DNA of 64,000 nucleotides, from positions 372,001 through 436,000 of the forward strand of contig NZ_JACHWN010000002.1 of NCBI RefSeq assembly GCF_014191375.1, in the 5' to 3' direction. Below the pieces are notes generated by a model. That model was not told the origin of the DNA, did not search any database, and saw nothing but the letters and a program-made list of their open reading frames with translations. This document shows, in pieces, positions 53,003 through 63,169 of this stretch. The DNA comes from Mesorhizobium sp. RMAD-H1 (GTDB lineage Bacteria > Pseudomonadota > Alphaproteobacteria > Rhizobiales > Rhizobiaceae). The translations under genes and the position numbers were made by a program. Each line of letters begins with the position of its first letter. Position 1 is the stretch's first letter.

Positions 53003-54883
53003 ATGCAGGAACAGAGCCACGTCGTCGCGCGCAATCGCACCGAAGGCTATATCATCGAATGCGACGGCGACCGCGCCACGATCGCGGCCATCGCCGGCCC
53101 GTCCGTCACCGCATCGGAAGATTATTGGGCCGTGGGCCAGCTTATTTCCGTGCGCGTCGGAGAAAACCGGCTGGTCGGCCTCATCCACAAGGTCGACATG
53201 CCGGACGCCCTCTGGAAGAAGGATGCCGACAATGTCATCCACATCCATATCGAGCTGATCGGCGAGGTGCGCTCGACGCCGGACGGGAAATCCGCCTTCT
53301 CCTCCGGCATCTCGCAATACCCGCATATGGGCGCCATTGCCCATCGCATCCGCGCCTCCGATCTTGCCGCCATCTATGCCGCGAGCGAGCGCAAGACCGT
53401 TTCGATCGGGTCGCTGACGCAGGACGACAGCATTCCCGCCCTGATCTCGGTCGACGATCTGCTTTCGCGTCACTTCGCCGTCGTCGGCACGACGGGCGTC
53501 GGCAAGTCGAGCGCGGTGACGCTCTTGTTGCGCAAGGTGGTGGCCGAGCGGCCCGATGTGCGGGTGCTGATCCTCGATCCGCACAACGAGTTCGCCACCG
53601 CCTTTCCCGATCATGCCATCGTCATCGACCCAGCCAATCTCGACCTGCCCTTCTGGATGTTCCGGCTGGAGGAATTCGCCGATGTGGTCTTCCGCGGCCG
53701 CGAGCCCAATGCAGGCGAGATGGATGCCCTCAGGGATATGATCCAGCTTGCCCGCGAGCGCTTCCGCATGGCCGACAGTCAGGCATCGCCGCTTCTGCGC
53801 CGGCGCGAGCGCGACAATCGGGCGGTCACGGCCGACACGCCGATCCCCTACCGCATCTCCGATCTCCTGGCGCTGATCAACGAGCGCACCGGACAGCTCG
53901 ACGGCAAGGCCGAGCGGCCGCATCTCAAGGCCCTGAAGGCTCGCCTGGAATCGATCATCAACGATCCGCGCTTCCGCTTCATGTTCGCCGCCTCCACCAT
54001 CGCCGACACGATGCGCCAGACCATCAGCCGCATCTTTCGCGTGCCGCAGGACGGCCGCCCGATCTGCGTCTTCCAGCTGTCCGGCCTGCCGTCGGAGGTG
54101 GTCAATGCGGTCGCCTCGGTGCTCTGCCGCCTCGCCTTCGACCTTGCGGCCTCGAGCGACGGCAATATCCAGACGCTCGTCGTCTGCGAGGAGGCGCACC
54201 GCTATATCCCCGCCGATCCGGACGCCGGCTTCTGGCCGACGCGCCAGGCCATCGCCCGCATCGCCAAGGAGGGCCGCAAATACGGCGTCTATCTCGGCGT
54301 TATCACCCAGCGTCCCGGCGAGCTCGACCCGACGATCCTGTCGCAATGCAACACCGTCTTCGCCATGCGGCTCGGCAATGAGCGCGACCAGCAGATCATC
54401 AAGGGCGCGATATCAGGCGCGGCGCGGAGCATGATCAATTTCCTGTCCTCCATCGCCAACCGCGAGGCCATCGCATTCGGCGAGGCGCTGTCGACACCGA
54501 TGCGCATGACCTTCGAGACCATTCCGGCGAGCAAGCTGCCGGGGGCGCATATGCAGGAGCAGCAGCAATTGATGCGCGCGGGCGACCGGCGGGTCTCGCT
54601 CGAAAGCGTCATCGAGCGCCTGCGCCATTTCGACAATGCCGCAACAGATCCTTCGGAGCCTTTCGATTATGAACCGGTCGTGATGGAACCCGCCGAGGAG
54701 CAGCGTCCGTCCATCCCGCCCCTCCTGCCGCTCGATCCCGATCAGCGCATGCCGCTGCCGGCGGCCGAATCCGACTGGCGCATGCGCCATGCCGAAACGC
54801 GGGAAGAGCATTTGAGGTCGATCGAGAAACAGCAGTCCCGCGCCAACGACCTCGTCCGTTCATTCCGGCACGACAGAAACTGA
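53003..54883 (+). CDS. HerA/DUF87-type ATPase
   Basis: 626 residues from ATG 53003 (GGGGGAAAG upstream). An N-terminal barrel-like HAS domain precedes a FtsK/HerA-class ATPase: Walker A VVGTTGVGKSSAVTLL near residue 165, Walker B LVVCEEAHRYIP near 395, and an arginine-rich sensor (QRPGELDPTILSQCNT). Archaeal and bacterial HerA act as DNA translocases with a NurA nuclease; no NurA gene is here, so the partner is unknown. The frame begins at 52967 but the ATG at 53003 has the ribosome site. Some HerA relatives are anti-phage proteins, which is not supported here. Confidence 0.84.
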   Translation: MQEQSHVVARNRTEGYIIECDGDRATIAAIAGPSVTASEDYWAVGQLISVRVGENRLVGLIHKVDMPDALWKKDADNVIHIHIELIGEVRSTPDGKSAFSSGISQYPHMGAIAHRIRASDLAAIYAASERKTVSIGSLTQDDSIPALISVDDLLSRHFAVVGTTGVGKSSAVTLLLRKVVAERPDVRVLILDPHNEFATAFPDHAIVIDPANLDLPFWMFRLEEFADVVFRGREPNAGEMDALRDMIQLARERFRMADSQASPLLRRRERDNRAVTADTPIPYRISDLLALINERTGQLDGKAERPHLKALKARLESIINDPRFRFMFAASTIADTMRQTISRIFRVPQDGRPICVFQLSGLPSEVVNAVASVLCRLAFDLAASSDGNIQTLVVCEEAHRYIPADPDAGFWPTRQAIARIAKEGRKYGVYLGVITQRPGELDPTILSQCNTVFAMRLGNERDQQIIKGAISGAARSMINFLSSIANREAIAFGEALSTPMRMTFETIPASKLPGAHMQEQQQLMRAGDRRVSLESVIERLRHFDNAATDPSEPFDYEPVVMEPAEEQRPSIPPLLPLDPDQRMPLPAAESDWRMRHAETREEHLRSIEKQQSRANDLVRSFRHDRN

Positions 54884-54921
54884 CATAGGCTGCTCGCTGC
54901 GGCGGAGCGAGCGGGACGCTC

Positions 54922-55713
54922 TTACACACAAACCCGGTCGCGACCCAGATTCTTCGCCTTGTAGAGCAGCTTGTCCGCCCGCCGGTAGAAATCCTGCCAG
55001 CTCTCGCGCCGGTCCCACACGGCGACGCCGATGCTCGTCGTCACCCTGAGCTGCGCCTCGTCGATCGTGAGGTTGATCTCCGAAACGGCCTTGCGGATCC
55101 GCTCGGCGAGCTTGGCCAGGAGGTCCTTGTCCATATTGGGGGCGACGACCGCGAACTCCTCGCCGCCGAGGCGCGCCACGACGTCATGATAGCGCGTATA
55201 GTCCTTGAGGCAGCGGGCCACCTCGCGCAGCACCGCATCCCCCACATCGTGCCCATAGGTGTCGTTGATCGATTTGAAATGGTCGAGATCGAGGATCATC
55301 AACCCGACCGGCTTGTTGATGCGACCGAACTGCGCCAGATATTCCCTCAGCGCCTCGTCGAAATAGCGCCGGTTCTGCATGCCCGTCAGGCCGTCCGTCA
55401 GCGCGGCATGCGCGAGTGATTCGGAGCGGGCCGAGAGGATCTGCGTCATCTCCTGCAGCTTGCCGTGATCCTGCGCCTGGATGCGGATCAGCGGATAAAT
55501 CAGGAAGACCCCGCAAAGCAGCGCGGCAACCAGGAAGAGAGCTGCGAGGAAATTGGCGTCGGCGATATAGTCGACCAGCGCGGCGATCTCCGGGTTCGCC
55601 GAAATCGGAAACAGCATGTCCAGAGCCGTCTTGACGCGATAGAGCATGATGCCCACGCCGCCCAGAAAGACGATCAGGATGAAGAATGATGTCTCCGATT
55701 TGTGAAAACGCAT
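54922..55713 (-). CDS. Membrane-bound GGDEF diguanylate cyclase
   Basis: 263 residues from ATG 55713. Two hydrophobic helices (about residues 7-27 and 50-75) form a small membrane sensor. The GGDEF domain begins near residue 105 with ALTDGLTGMQNRRYF; the active motif is GGEEF near residue 181, catalytically competent. The inhibitory RxxD site is present as RYHD five residues before GGEEF. It should make cyclic di-GMP from two GTP with feedback control. The signal it senses is unknown. Confidence 0.9.
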   Translation of the reverse strand: MRFHKSETSFFILIVFLGGVGIMLYRVKTALDMLFPISANPEIAALVDYIADANFLAALFLVAALLCGVFLIYPLIRIQAQDHGKLQEMTQILSARSESLAHAALTDGLTGMQNRRYFDEALREYLAQFGRINKPVGLMILDLDHFKSINDTYGHDVGDAVLREVARCLKDYTRYHDVVARLGGEEFAVVAPNMDKDLLAKLAERIRKAVSEINLTIDEAQLRVTTSIGVAVWDRRESWQDFYRRADKLLYKAKNLGRDRVCV

Positions 55714-55807
55714 GTGCAAGTGCCGCCCCCTGAGCCGCCACATTCAACCTGAAGGCGTTTCGGCCCCGTTAATCGCGTCATCCGAATAATCCTTGTTTGT
55801 CGCGGCG

Positions 55808-56725
55808 TCAGGAAAAAGATCGGGTCTGGTTTACATCGCGTAAAATTTGCCAGCCGGAATCGAGCTGATTGCGGAACCAGGTCATCTGCCGCTTGGCATA
55901 TTGCCGCGTAGCAAGCTTCGCCCGCTCGGATGCTTCCTCGAATGTGATCTCCCCGGCGAGCGCGGCGCCGATCTCACGCACGCCGATGGCCTTCATCGCC
56001 GGCAGCCTATCGGAAAGCTTGAGCGCGAGCAGCGCCCTGACCTCCTCGATCGCCCCCTCCCGCATCATCTGGTCGAAACGCTGGGAGATGCGTGCCGAAA
56101 GCCACTGCCTGTCCGGCAGGATGACCGCCCGGCGCGCGCTCGCCGCGTCCACCAGCGCCCTGCCCCGCTCCTTCTGCCAGTCGTAGATCGACCGCCCGGA
56201 CGATTCCATCACCTCCAGGGCCCGGACGATCCTTTGCCCGTCCGAAGGCCTGAGGATATTGGCGGCGGCGGGGTCCATGTCGCGCAGGACCCGGTGCAGC
56301 GCCGCGGCGCCTTCGGCATCGAGCCGCGCTCGCCAGCGCTCGCGCACGGCGTCCGGCACATCGGGCATCTCTGAAAGACCGCCGAGCAGTGCGCGGAAAT
56401 AGAGCCCCGTGCCGCCGACAAAGACCGGCACGCGCCCCTTGAGCTCGGGCCGGTTCAGCACCGCTTCCACATCGTCGAGCCAGCGCCCGGTCGAATAGGA
56501 TTGCGACGGCGGTACATGGCCGTAAAGATAATGCGGAACCGCCGCGAGATCCGCAGCCTGCGGCCGCGCCGTCAGGAGGTCGAGCACGTCATAGACCTGC
56601 ATGGAATCGGCATTGACGATGTAGCCGTCCCGCTCCTTGGCGAGACGCAGCGCCAGCGCCGACTTGCCGCTTGCCGTCGGTCCGGCTATCAGGATCGCGT
56701 TCTTGATCGTCACCTCACCCACCAT
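55808..56725 (-). CDS. miaA: tRNA dimethylallyltransferase
   Basis: 305 residues. P-loop [15 protein letters not shown] near residue 15, followed by [18 protein letters not shown] and the tRNA-binding insertion [12 protein letters not shown]. It attaches a dimethylallyl group to adenosine-37 of tRNAs that read UNN codons, improving translation fidelity. Its start is only 15 bases from the divergent serB start, so its promoter must lie within serB or in the shared gap. Confidence 0.95.
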   Translation of the reverse strand: MVGEVTIKNAILIAGPTASGKSALALRLAKERDGYIVNADSMQVYDVLDLLTARPQAADLAAVPHYLYGHVPPSQSYSTGRWLDDVEAVLNRPELKGRVPVFVGGTGLYFRALLGGLSEMPDVPDAVRERWRARLDAEGAAALHRVLRDMDPAAANILRPSDGQRIVRALEVMESSGRSIYDWQKERGRALVDAASARRAVILPDRQWLSARISQRFDQMMREGAIEEVRALLALKLSDRLPAMKAIGVREIGAALAGEITFEEASERAKLATRQYAKRQMTWFRNQLDSGWQILRDVNQTRSFS

Positions 56726-56740
56726 GCCGGGAATTGCCTC

Positions 56741-57628
56741 ATGTCACTGGTCGCCACGCTCATCGCCAATCCGGCCCGTCCTGTCCTGACCACGCCGCTG
56801 GGGATTAAAGCCTCGGCGGCTGTGAATGCAACCGGACTTTACTGGCTGGCCGACGGCATCGCCTGCGACCTGGCCCTGAAAGACGGCACCGATCCGGCCG
56901 AAGCCTCTCAGCGCCTGCGCGAGGTGATCGATGGCGAGCCGGCCGATATCGTCGTGCAGGAACAGGATACAAGGCGCAAGAAGCTGCTGATCGCCGATAT
57001 GGATTCCACCATGATCGGGCAGGAATGCATCGACGAGCTGGCCGAGGAAGTGGGCCTTCGCGACCCCGTGGCGGCGATCACCGCGCGTGCCATGAATAGC
57101 GAGATCGCCTTCGAGCCGGCGCTGCGCGAGCGCGTGGCGCTCCTGAAAGGCCTGCCGCTTTCCGTCATCGACAAGGTGATCGCGAGCCGTATCACACTGA
57201 CGCCGGGCGGCGTCGAGCTGGTGCGCACCATGAAGAAGTACGGCGCCTACACCATTCTTGTATCCGGCGGCTTCACCGTCTTCACCCGGCGCATCGCCCA
57301 GATGATCGGCTTCAACGAGGACCGCGCCAACCTGCTCCTCGATGACGGCGAGCAGCTGACCGGCGAAGTGGCCGAGCCCATCCTCGGGCGCGAGGCGAAG
57401 GTGGAGTGGCTGATCGACACCTGCGAAAGGCTGGGGATAACCACCGCCGATGCCATCGCCGTCGGCGATGGCGCCAATGATCTCGGCATGCTGCAGCTTG
57501 CCGGAACCGGCGTTGCCCTCCACGCCAAGCCTGTGGTGGCCGAGCAGACGAAGATCCGCATCGACCATGGTGATCTGTCTGCCCTCCTCTACATGCAAGG
57601 TTACCGCAAGACGGATTTCGTCCCATGA
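56741..57628 (+). CDS. serB: Phosphoserine phosphatase
   Basis: 295 residues from ATG 56741. HAD phosphatase: nucleophile [21 protein letters not shown] near residue 85, [12 protein letters not shown] (Lys/Thr motif) and [18 protein letters not shown] (metal-binding Asp). The N-terminal ~75 residues are an ACT-like extension. It makes serine from phosphoserine. The divergent miaA gene is 15 bases away. The following GNAT start overlaps its stop (ATGA). Confidence 0.95.
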   Translation: MSLVATLIANPARPVLTTPLGIKASAAVNATGLYWLADGIACDLALKDGTDPAEASQRLREVIDGEPADIVVQEQDTRRKKLLIADMDSTMIGQECIDELAEEVGLRDPVAAITARAMNSEIAFEPALRERVALLKGLPLSVIDKVIASRITLTPGGVELVRTMKKYGAYTILVSGGFTVFTRRIAQMIGFNEDRANLLLDDGEQLTGEVAEPILGREAKVEWLIDTCERLGITTADAIAVGDGANDLGMLQLAGTGVALHAKPVVAEQTKIRIDHGDLSALLYMQGYRKTDFVP

Positions 57629-58188
57629 TCATCGCCGAGACCGAGCGCCTGGTCATCCGCAACTGGCAGGACCGGGACCGCGAACTCTTTCATGAGATCA
57701 ATGCCGATCCCGCGGTCATGGAGTTCTTCGGCTTCACCCGCGACCGTCAGCAATCCGACGAGCTGCTCGACAGGCTGAGGCGGAACATCGATGAAACCGG
57801 CTATGGCTTCTATGCGCTGGAGGAGCGTGCAACGGGCGCCTGCATCGGCTTCGCCGGCCTGGCTCTCACCGATCTCGAACCGTATTTTCGCAAGGGAACC
57901 GTCGAGATCGGCTGGCGGCTGGCAAGGCGCCATTGGGGCAAGGGCTATGTGACGGAAGCCGGACGCAGGCTGCTGTCCCTGGGCTTTGACGAGCGCGGGC
58001 TGGACGAAATCGTCTCCTTCGCCGTCTTCAACAATCACCGCTCCACCGCCGTCATGGAACGGCTCGGCATGAAACGCGAGCCGGCCCGTGACTTCGACCA
58101 CCCGAAGGTGAGCGACGCAACCCCGCATCTGAAGCCGCACGTCGTCTACAGCATCGAGCGGCAGGACTGGACCGGAATCAAGGAATGA
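57625..58188 (+). CDS. GNAT acetyltransferase (RimJ/RimL-like)
   Basis: 187 residues. Opens with IAETERLVIRNWQDRDRELF, typical of the RimJ/RimL ribosomal-protein acetyltransferases and of many small-molecule relatives; the acetyl-CoA loop is RRHWGKGYVTEAGRRLL. It should acetylate an alpha-amino or small substrate. It is translationally coupled to serB by ATGA overlap. The link may simply be economical packing. Confidence 0.88.
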   Translation: MIIAETERLVIRNWQDRDRELFHEINADPAVMEFFGFTRDRQQSDELLDRLRRNIDETGYGFYALEERATGACIGFAGLALTDLEPYFRKGTVEIGWRLARRHWGKGYVTEAGRRLLSLGFDERGLDEIVSFAVFNNHRSTAVMERLGMKREPARDFDHPKVSDATPHLKPHVVYSIERQDWTGIKE

Positions 58189-58391
58189 ACATTCGGCGCT
58201 AAGTGATTCGGATCGCTGACTAAAGCGCTTCAGTGTTTAACAGCCACGCGCTCCGGAGTGGGTCATCGGACCAAGTCCGATGACGACGTCAGTGAGTGCA
58301 TGCCCGCCTCCCACTGCTTCGGCCACGGAGCGGTCCCAAAGTCGAGCGATTTTCATCAAAACACGAAACGCTCTAAGCCGTCCTCCTCCGC

Positions 58392-59915
58392 CTACTCCAT
58401 CCTCACCGTAACGAAGCGCAGCTCGCCGGTCTTCGAGGCGAGCATCAGGAGCGCGTTCTTGCGCCCTTCCTTGCGCAGGCCCTCGACGCGCTTTTCCACG
58501 TCATCGGGGGATTTCACCGCCTGCTGGCCGATATCGACGATCACCTCGCCGGGCGCGATACGCTTTTCAGCCGCCGCCGAATTGGGCTCGACCTCCGTCA
58601 CCACCACGCCTTCCACCTCCGGGGCGATCTCGAAACGCGTCCGCATCGCGTCGTCGAGCGGGGCGAGCTTCATGCCCAAGACGTCGACGGACGCCGGCTT
58701 GGCCGGCTGCTCGGTGCCCTGATTGCTGCCTTCCTCGTCGGTGTTTTCTTTTGATTCCTGCTTTTCGAATTCCTCAAGGCGCCCGAGCTTGACCTTGACG
58801 GTCTGCTCCTTGCCCTTGCGGATGACGACCACCTCGACTTCCTTGCCGACCGGGCTCTCGGCCACGATGCGCGGCAGGTCGCGCGCGCTGTCGACCGGTT
58901 TCCCGTCGAATCGGATGATGACGTCGCCTGGCTGGATTTCCTTGTTTTCGACGTTGCCGCCTTCCACCAGGCCGGCGACCAGCGCACCCTTGGTCGTGTT
59001 CATCCCGAGACTTTCGGCGACATCCTCGGTAACCGGCTGGATGCGCACGCCGAGCCAGCCGCGGCGGGTCTCGCCGAATTGCTTCAGCTGGTCGATGACG
59101 CTCACCGCCATTTCAGTCGGAATGGCGAAGCCGATGCCGATCGAGCCGCCCGAAGGAGAGATGATCGCCGTATTGATGCCGATGACCTCGCCGTCCATAT
59201 TGAACAGCGGTCCGCCGGAATTGCCGCGATTGATGGCCGCGTCCGTCTGGATGAAGCTGTCATACGGGCCGGAGTTGATGTTGCGGTTGCGCGCCGAGAT
59301 GATGCCGAGCGTCACCGTGCCGCCGAGGCCGAACGGGTTGCCGATGGCCATCACCCAGTCGCCGATGCGCGCCTTTCCCGAATCACCGAATTTCAACGCC
59401 GTCAGCTTGTGCTTCGTCGGATCGATCTTGAGGACGGCCAGATCCGTCTTGGTGTCCCTGCCGAGCACCGTTGCCTTGAGCTTCGTCCCGTCGTTGAAAT
59501 TGACCTCGATCTCGTCGGCATCCGCGATGACGTGGTTGTTCGTGACGACGATGCCCTGCTCCGCGTCGATGACGAAGCCCGAGCCGAGCGATTGCACCCG
59601 GCGCGACGGCCCGCTGCCTCCGCCGCGTCCCTGCGGCCCGAAGAAATCATCGAAAAATTCCTGGAAGGGCGAACCCTCCGGCATTTGCGGCATGGGCACC
59701 TGATCGCCGCCTCCCGGTCCCTGCACGTTCTGCGCGGTGGAGACGTTCACCACCGCGTCGATCAGCCTCTGCGCAAGATCGGCCACCGATCCCGGGCCCT
59801 CGGCAGCCTGGACCGGAGTGGTCAGTGCCGGCGCGATCGCGCCGAATGCCATTGCTCCGATGGCAAGTGCCGCGATGCCGCCGCGAAGGAAGCCGGATCG
59901 AGTTCCGAAGGCCAT
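58392..59915 (-). CDS. degP: Do-family periplasmic serine protease (DegP/DegQ-like)
   Basis: 507 residues from ATG 59915 (GGAG nearby). An N-terminal hydrophobic run to PVQAAE is a signal peptide. Trypsin-like triad: His in VTNNHVIADADE (~127), Asp in TKTDLAVLKI (~157), Ser in GNSGGPLF (~232). Two PDZ domains follow (about 290-375 and 415-500). It degrades or refolds misfolded envelope proteins. It lies next to DUF2065, hflC and hflK, a shared envelope quality-control region. Confidence 0.93.
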   Translation of the reverse strand: MAFGTRSGFLRGGIAALAIGAMAFGAIAPALTTPVQAAEGPGSVADLAQRLIDAVVNVSTAQNVQGPGGGDQVPMPQMPEGSPFQEFFDDFFGPQGRGGGSGPSRRVQSLGSGFVIDAEQGIVVTNNHVIADADEIEVNFNDGTKLKATVLGRDTKTDLAVLKIDPTKHKLTALKFGDSGKARIGDWVMAIGNPFGLGGTVTLGIISARNRNINSGPYDSFIQTDAAINRGNSGGPLFNMDGEVIGINTAIISPSGGSIGIGFAIPTEMAVSVIDQLKQFGETRRGWLGVRIQPVTEDVAESLGMNTTKGALVAGLVEGGNVENKEIQPGDVIIRFDGKPVDSARDLPRIVAESPVGKEVEVVVIRKGKEQTVKVKLGRLEEFEKQESKENTDEEGSNQGTEQPAKPASVDVLGMKLAPLDDAMRTRFEIAPEVEGVVVTEVEPNSAAAEKRIAPGEVIVDIGQQAVKSPDDVEKRVEGLRKEGRKNALLMLASKTGELRFVTVRME

Positions 59916-60051
59916 GAGCGCAAACTCCGATAATATGTGTGACAAGCGGTCGGCGACGCCGCGCGCGAGGCCGCACCGATATCATTTCCCTGCCCAAAAA
60001 ATACGGCTTGTTTGCGGCCTTGAAAAGCGATCCGCGCAAGGAAAAGAGGAT

Positions 60052-60237
60052 TTATCCGCGTGCCAGCCAGACGATGACCACACCCAGGGCGATGGCCAGG
60101 ATGCCGACGATCCGCAGGACCATGTCGGGCATTTCCGCCACATCCCGCGCGAAGCGCTTGGCCAGAAAAGGAAAGCCGCCGTAGAGCAGCCCCTCGAAGA
60201 CGAAGAGCAGACCCACGGCGGCGATGAAGTCGTTCAT
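60052..60237 (-). CDS. DUF2065 small membrane protein
   Basis: 61 residues with two hydrophobic helices (about 5-22 and 40-58). It matches DUF2065, a short inner-membrane protein typically between hflC and degP in this order. Likely an accessory to the HflKC complex or to its membrane neighbourhood, a guess from location only. Confidence 0.82.
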   Translation of the reverse strand: MNDFIAAVGLLFVFEGLLYGGFPFLAKRFARDVAEMPDMVLRIVGILAIALGVVIVWLARG

Positions 60238-60250
60238 GAACGGCTACCGG

Positions 60251-61198
60251 TTATTGCGCCGGTGTGGCCGGAGTGGCCGGCGCGGCAGCCGGCGTCTCCC
60301 TGTTAATGGCCGGCACATTGCCCTGGGCGTCACGGAAATAGCGGAAGAATTCCGAATCCGGCGACAGCACCAGGGTCGTGCCCGAGGTCTCCAACGCCTG
60401 CTGGTAAGCGGCCATCGAACGGTAGAAGGCGAAGAAATCCGGATCCTTCTGGAACACTTCGGCGAAGATGCGGCTGCGATCGCCTTCGCCCTGGCCGCGC
60501 AGGATCTCCGATTCCTTGCGCGCTTCGGCGAGTATCTCCACTACCTGGCGGTCGGATACCGCACGGATGCGCTGCGCCGCTTCACGACCGCGGGCACGCA
60601 GGCGCTCGGCTTCAGCAAGACGCTCGGCCTTCATCCGGTCATAGGTCTGCTGCGAGACTTCCGCCGTGAGGTCCGTGCGGCGGATACGCACGTCGGTGAT
60701 CGTCAGCCCGAGCGAAGTGGCGTCCGCGGTCAGCTGGTCGCGCACCTCGCGCATCATGTCGCCGCGCTCTTCCGAAAGCGCCGCCTCGAAGCCGCGCTGG
60801 CCATAGACCCCGCGCAATGCCGCATCGAGACGGGTACGCAGGCGCTGCTCGGCAAGCGTCGTATTGCCAGAGACCGTCTGGCGGAAGCGCCGTGCATCGG
60901 TGATCCGGTAGACGAGGAAGGCATCGACGTCATAGAACTTGCCGCCCGAGACCTGGACGCGGATGTCGTCGAGATCGAAGCGCAGCAGGCGGTCATCGAT
61001 CAGCTGGACGGTGTCGGCGTCGAAGAAGCCGAAAGGCAGCTTGAAGTACAGGCCGGGCTGGGTCTTCACATCGACGATCTGGCCGAAGCGCAGGACGATG
61101 GCCTGCTGACGCTCGTTGACGATGAACACCGACGAGTAGAACAGGAAGGCGACGATTGCGATGATGCCCGCAATGAGGGGAAGACGGTTCTGGTTCAT
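60251..61198 (-). CDS. hflC: HflC, membrane-bound regulator of FtsH
   Basis: 315 residues from ATG 61198 (GTG at 61201 is alternative). One N-terminal membrane helix (LIAGIIAIVAFLFYSSVFIV) then an SPFH/band-7 domain (VNERQQAIVLRFGQIVDV, RRFRQTV..). It forms a ring with HflK around FtsH and modulates its proteolysis. Its start is within the hflK stop (TGATG overlap), so they are coupled. The C-terminal tail is Ala/Pro-rich. Confidence 0.94.
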   Translation of the reverse strand: MNQNRLPLIAGIIAIVAFLFYSSVFIVNERQQAIVLRFGQIVDVKTQPGLYFKLPFGFFDADTVQLIDDRLLRFDLDDIRVQVSGGKFYDVDAFLVYRITDARRFRQTVSGNTTLAEQRLRTRLDAALRGVYGQRGFEAALSEERGDMMREVRDQLTADATSLGLTITDVRIRRTDLTAEVSQQTYDRMKAERLAEAERLRARGREAAQRIRAVSDRQVVEILAEARKESEILRGQGEGDRSRIFAEVFQKDPDFFAFYRSMAAYQQALETSGTTLVLSPDSEFFRYFRDAQGNVPAINRETPAAAPATPATPAQ

Positions 61199-62346
61199 CA
61201 CTGGCTGGCTCCCCTCGTCACGCTTGCTCCTCCGGTGGTACTCCCGACGGCGCCCTCAGTCGCGCCCGCGCCGGGCGCGCGCTGGCGCATCAGCTCATTG
61301 AGCGGCAGATAGGGGACGACGCCATTGCCTGACTCGACGATAACCTTGTTGGAGCCCTTCAGGACCCGTTCCATGGCTTCGAGGAACAGGCGCTTGCGCG
61401 TGACCTCCGGCGCCTTGACATATTCGTCATAGACGGAGCTGAAGCGCTGCGCCTCACCGGTTGCCTCCTGGACGATCCGGTTCTTGTAGGCGGCCGCCTC
61501 TTCGCGGATCTGCGCGCCCTCGCCGCGTGCCGCGCCGAGTTTCTGATTCGAATACTGGTTGGCCTCTTCGACGAAACGGTCTTCGTCCTGTTCGGCGCGC
61601 TGCACCTCGTCGAACGCATCGGCCACCTCGGGTGGCGGCGCGGCGTCCTCGATGGAAACGGCATTGATCTGGATGCCGGCATTATAGTTGTCGAGCGCGT
61701 TCTGCACGATGGTGCGCACCTCATTGGCGATCGCGGCGCGGTTGTCGCGGAATACGTCCTGCGCCGGGCGACGGCCCACGACCTCGCGGATGGCGCTCTC
61801 GGAAACCTGCTGCACCATATTGTCGGGGTTTTCCACATTGAAGAGATAGGCGCGCGGGGCGACCACCTGGTAGAGCACCGAAAACTGGACGTTGACGATG
61901 TTCTGGTCGCCGGTCAGCATCAGCCCCTGCGTGGCGCCGCGTGTGCCCTGGCCGCCGATATTGATCTGCTTTTCGACGATCTGCGCCTTTTCATAGGTCT
62001 CGATCGGCCACCAATGGAAATGCAGGCCCGGCTCCGATATCTCTTCCTTCGGCACACCAAACCGCAGTTCCACGGCAAGCTCGTCCGGCTGCACGGTATA
62101 GATGCACTTGAAAAGCCAGAAGGCGAGGAGCAGAATCCCCGCCACGATATAGATGGCGTAATTGCTGCCGCCTCCGCCGGGCAGCGCCCGCTTCAGCCGG
62201 TCCTGCCCCTTGCGCAGGATATCTTCGAGATCGGGCGGTGTTCCCGGGCCGCCACGCGGGCCTTTCGGCCCCTGCCCCCATGGTCCGCCGCCATTGCCGC
62301 CACCGCCCCAAGGACCGCCGCCGCCATTCTGATTACTCCAAGGCAT
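61198..62346 (-). CDS. hflK: HflK, membrane-bound regulator of FtsH
   Basis: 382 residues from ATG 62346. The first ~65 residues are a Gly/Pro/Asn-rich region, then a single helix (YAIYIVAGILLLAFWLF) and the SPFH domain (VQPDELAVELRFGVPKEE, EDAAPPPEVADAFDEVQRAEQ). It pairs with HflC. It should be transcribed from the folA side. Low-complexity ends are common in HflK of this order. Confidence 0.94.
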   Translation of the reverse strand: MPWSNQNGGGGPWGGGGNGGGPWGQGPKGPRGGPGTPPDLEDILRKGQDRLKRALPGGGGSNYAIYIVAGILLLAFWLFKCIYTVQPDELAVELRFGVPKEEISEPGLHFHWWPIETYEKAQIVEKQINIGGQGTRGATQGLMLTGDQNIVNVQFSVLYQVVAPRAYLFNVENPDNMVQQVSESAIREVVGRRPAQDVFRDNRAAIANEVRTIVQNALDNYNAGIQINAVSIEDAAPPPEVADAFDEVQRAEQDEDRFVEEANQYSNQKLGAARGEGAQIREEAAAYKNRIVQEATGEAQRFSSVYDEYVKAPEVTRKRLFLEAMERVLKGSNKVIVESGNGVVPYLPLNELMRQRAPGAGATEGAVGSTTGGASVTRGASQ

Positions 62347-62505
62347 TCTTACCTCTCGTTCCGCACGCAAGAGGTAGCATGCGACCTCCCGGCATCGATT
62401 GATGTCTCCCGTTTATAGGGATCGTAATAGCCGCTTTCAACGCAGGCGAAGCTTTTTCGGTATTGTTTTGGCATGGCGTTGTGGTCGCAGGGGCCGCCAG
62501 GCCGT

Positions 62506-63018
62506 TCAAAGCCTCTCATAAACGGCATAACGCGTCGCGTGGCTGTCCTTCTCGCCGGCCGGCAACTCTTCCGCCGAGACCTCGCGCCAGTCCGCCGGAT
62601 CCATCGGCGGGAAATGGGTATCGCCTTCGATCCGGCCCATGACTTCCGTCAGATGGAGCCGGTGCGCCAGCGGCAGGATCTGGCGGTAGACATCGCCTCC
62701 GCCGATCACGCAGATCTCGTCCACCCCGGCGTCCTCCGCCCGCCTGCTGGCGATCGCCAGCGCCTCCTCCACCGAATGCGCCACATCTGCGCCTTCCGCC
62801 GTGAAATCCGCATCGCGGGTGACGATGATATTGGCCCGTCCCGGCAGCGGCCGCCCGATCGAGGCCCAGGTCTTGCGGCCCATCACGATCGGCTTGCCCA
62901 TGGTGATCGCCCTGAACCGCTTCATATCGCTCGACAGCCGCCATGGCAGGCCGTTGTCGCGCCCGATGACTCCGTTTTCGGAAATGGCGACGACGATGGA
63001 GATGATGGGAGAAACCAT
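62506..63018 (-). CDS. folA: Dihydrofolate reductase
   Basis: 170 residues from ATG 63018; ATG at 63045 adds 9 unlikely residues. Opens ISIVVAISENGVIGRDNGLPWRL, then MGRKTWASIGRPLPGR and CVIGGGDVYRQILP, the NADPH and folate motifs. It reduces dihydrofolate to tetrahydrofolate and is the trimethoprim target. The thyA gene that usually precedes it is not adjacent here. It lies 160 bases from hflK. Confidence 0.95.
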   Translation of the reverse strand: MVSPIISIVVAISENGVIGRDNGLPWRLSSDMKRFRAITMGKPIVMGRKTWASIGRPLPGRANIIVTRDADFTAEGADVAHSVEEALAIASRRAEDAGVDEICVIGGGDVYRQILPLAHRLHLTEVMGRIEGDTHFPPMDPADWREVSAEELPAGEKDSHATRYAVYERL

Positions 63019-63169
63019 GGAGCCCGTCCGCTTTCGCTGGGGCATGATCCCGCGCCAAGGCCGGCGTCAGCAAGAATCGCAGGCTTTCGGAGGAGATCAT
63101 GCGGCTAAGACATTCCACGAAGCTATATCGCGGCGGCAGCCAAAACGTAATGCGTGGACATGGCTTTTT

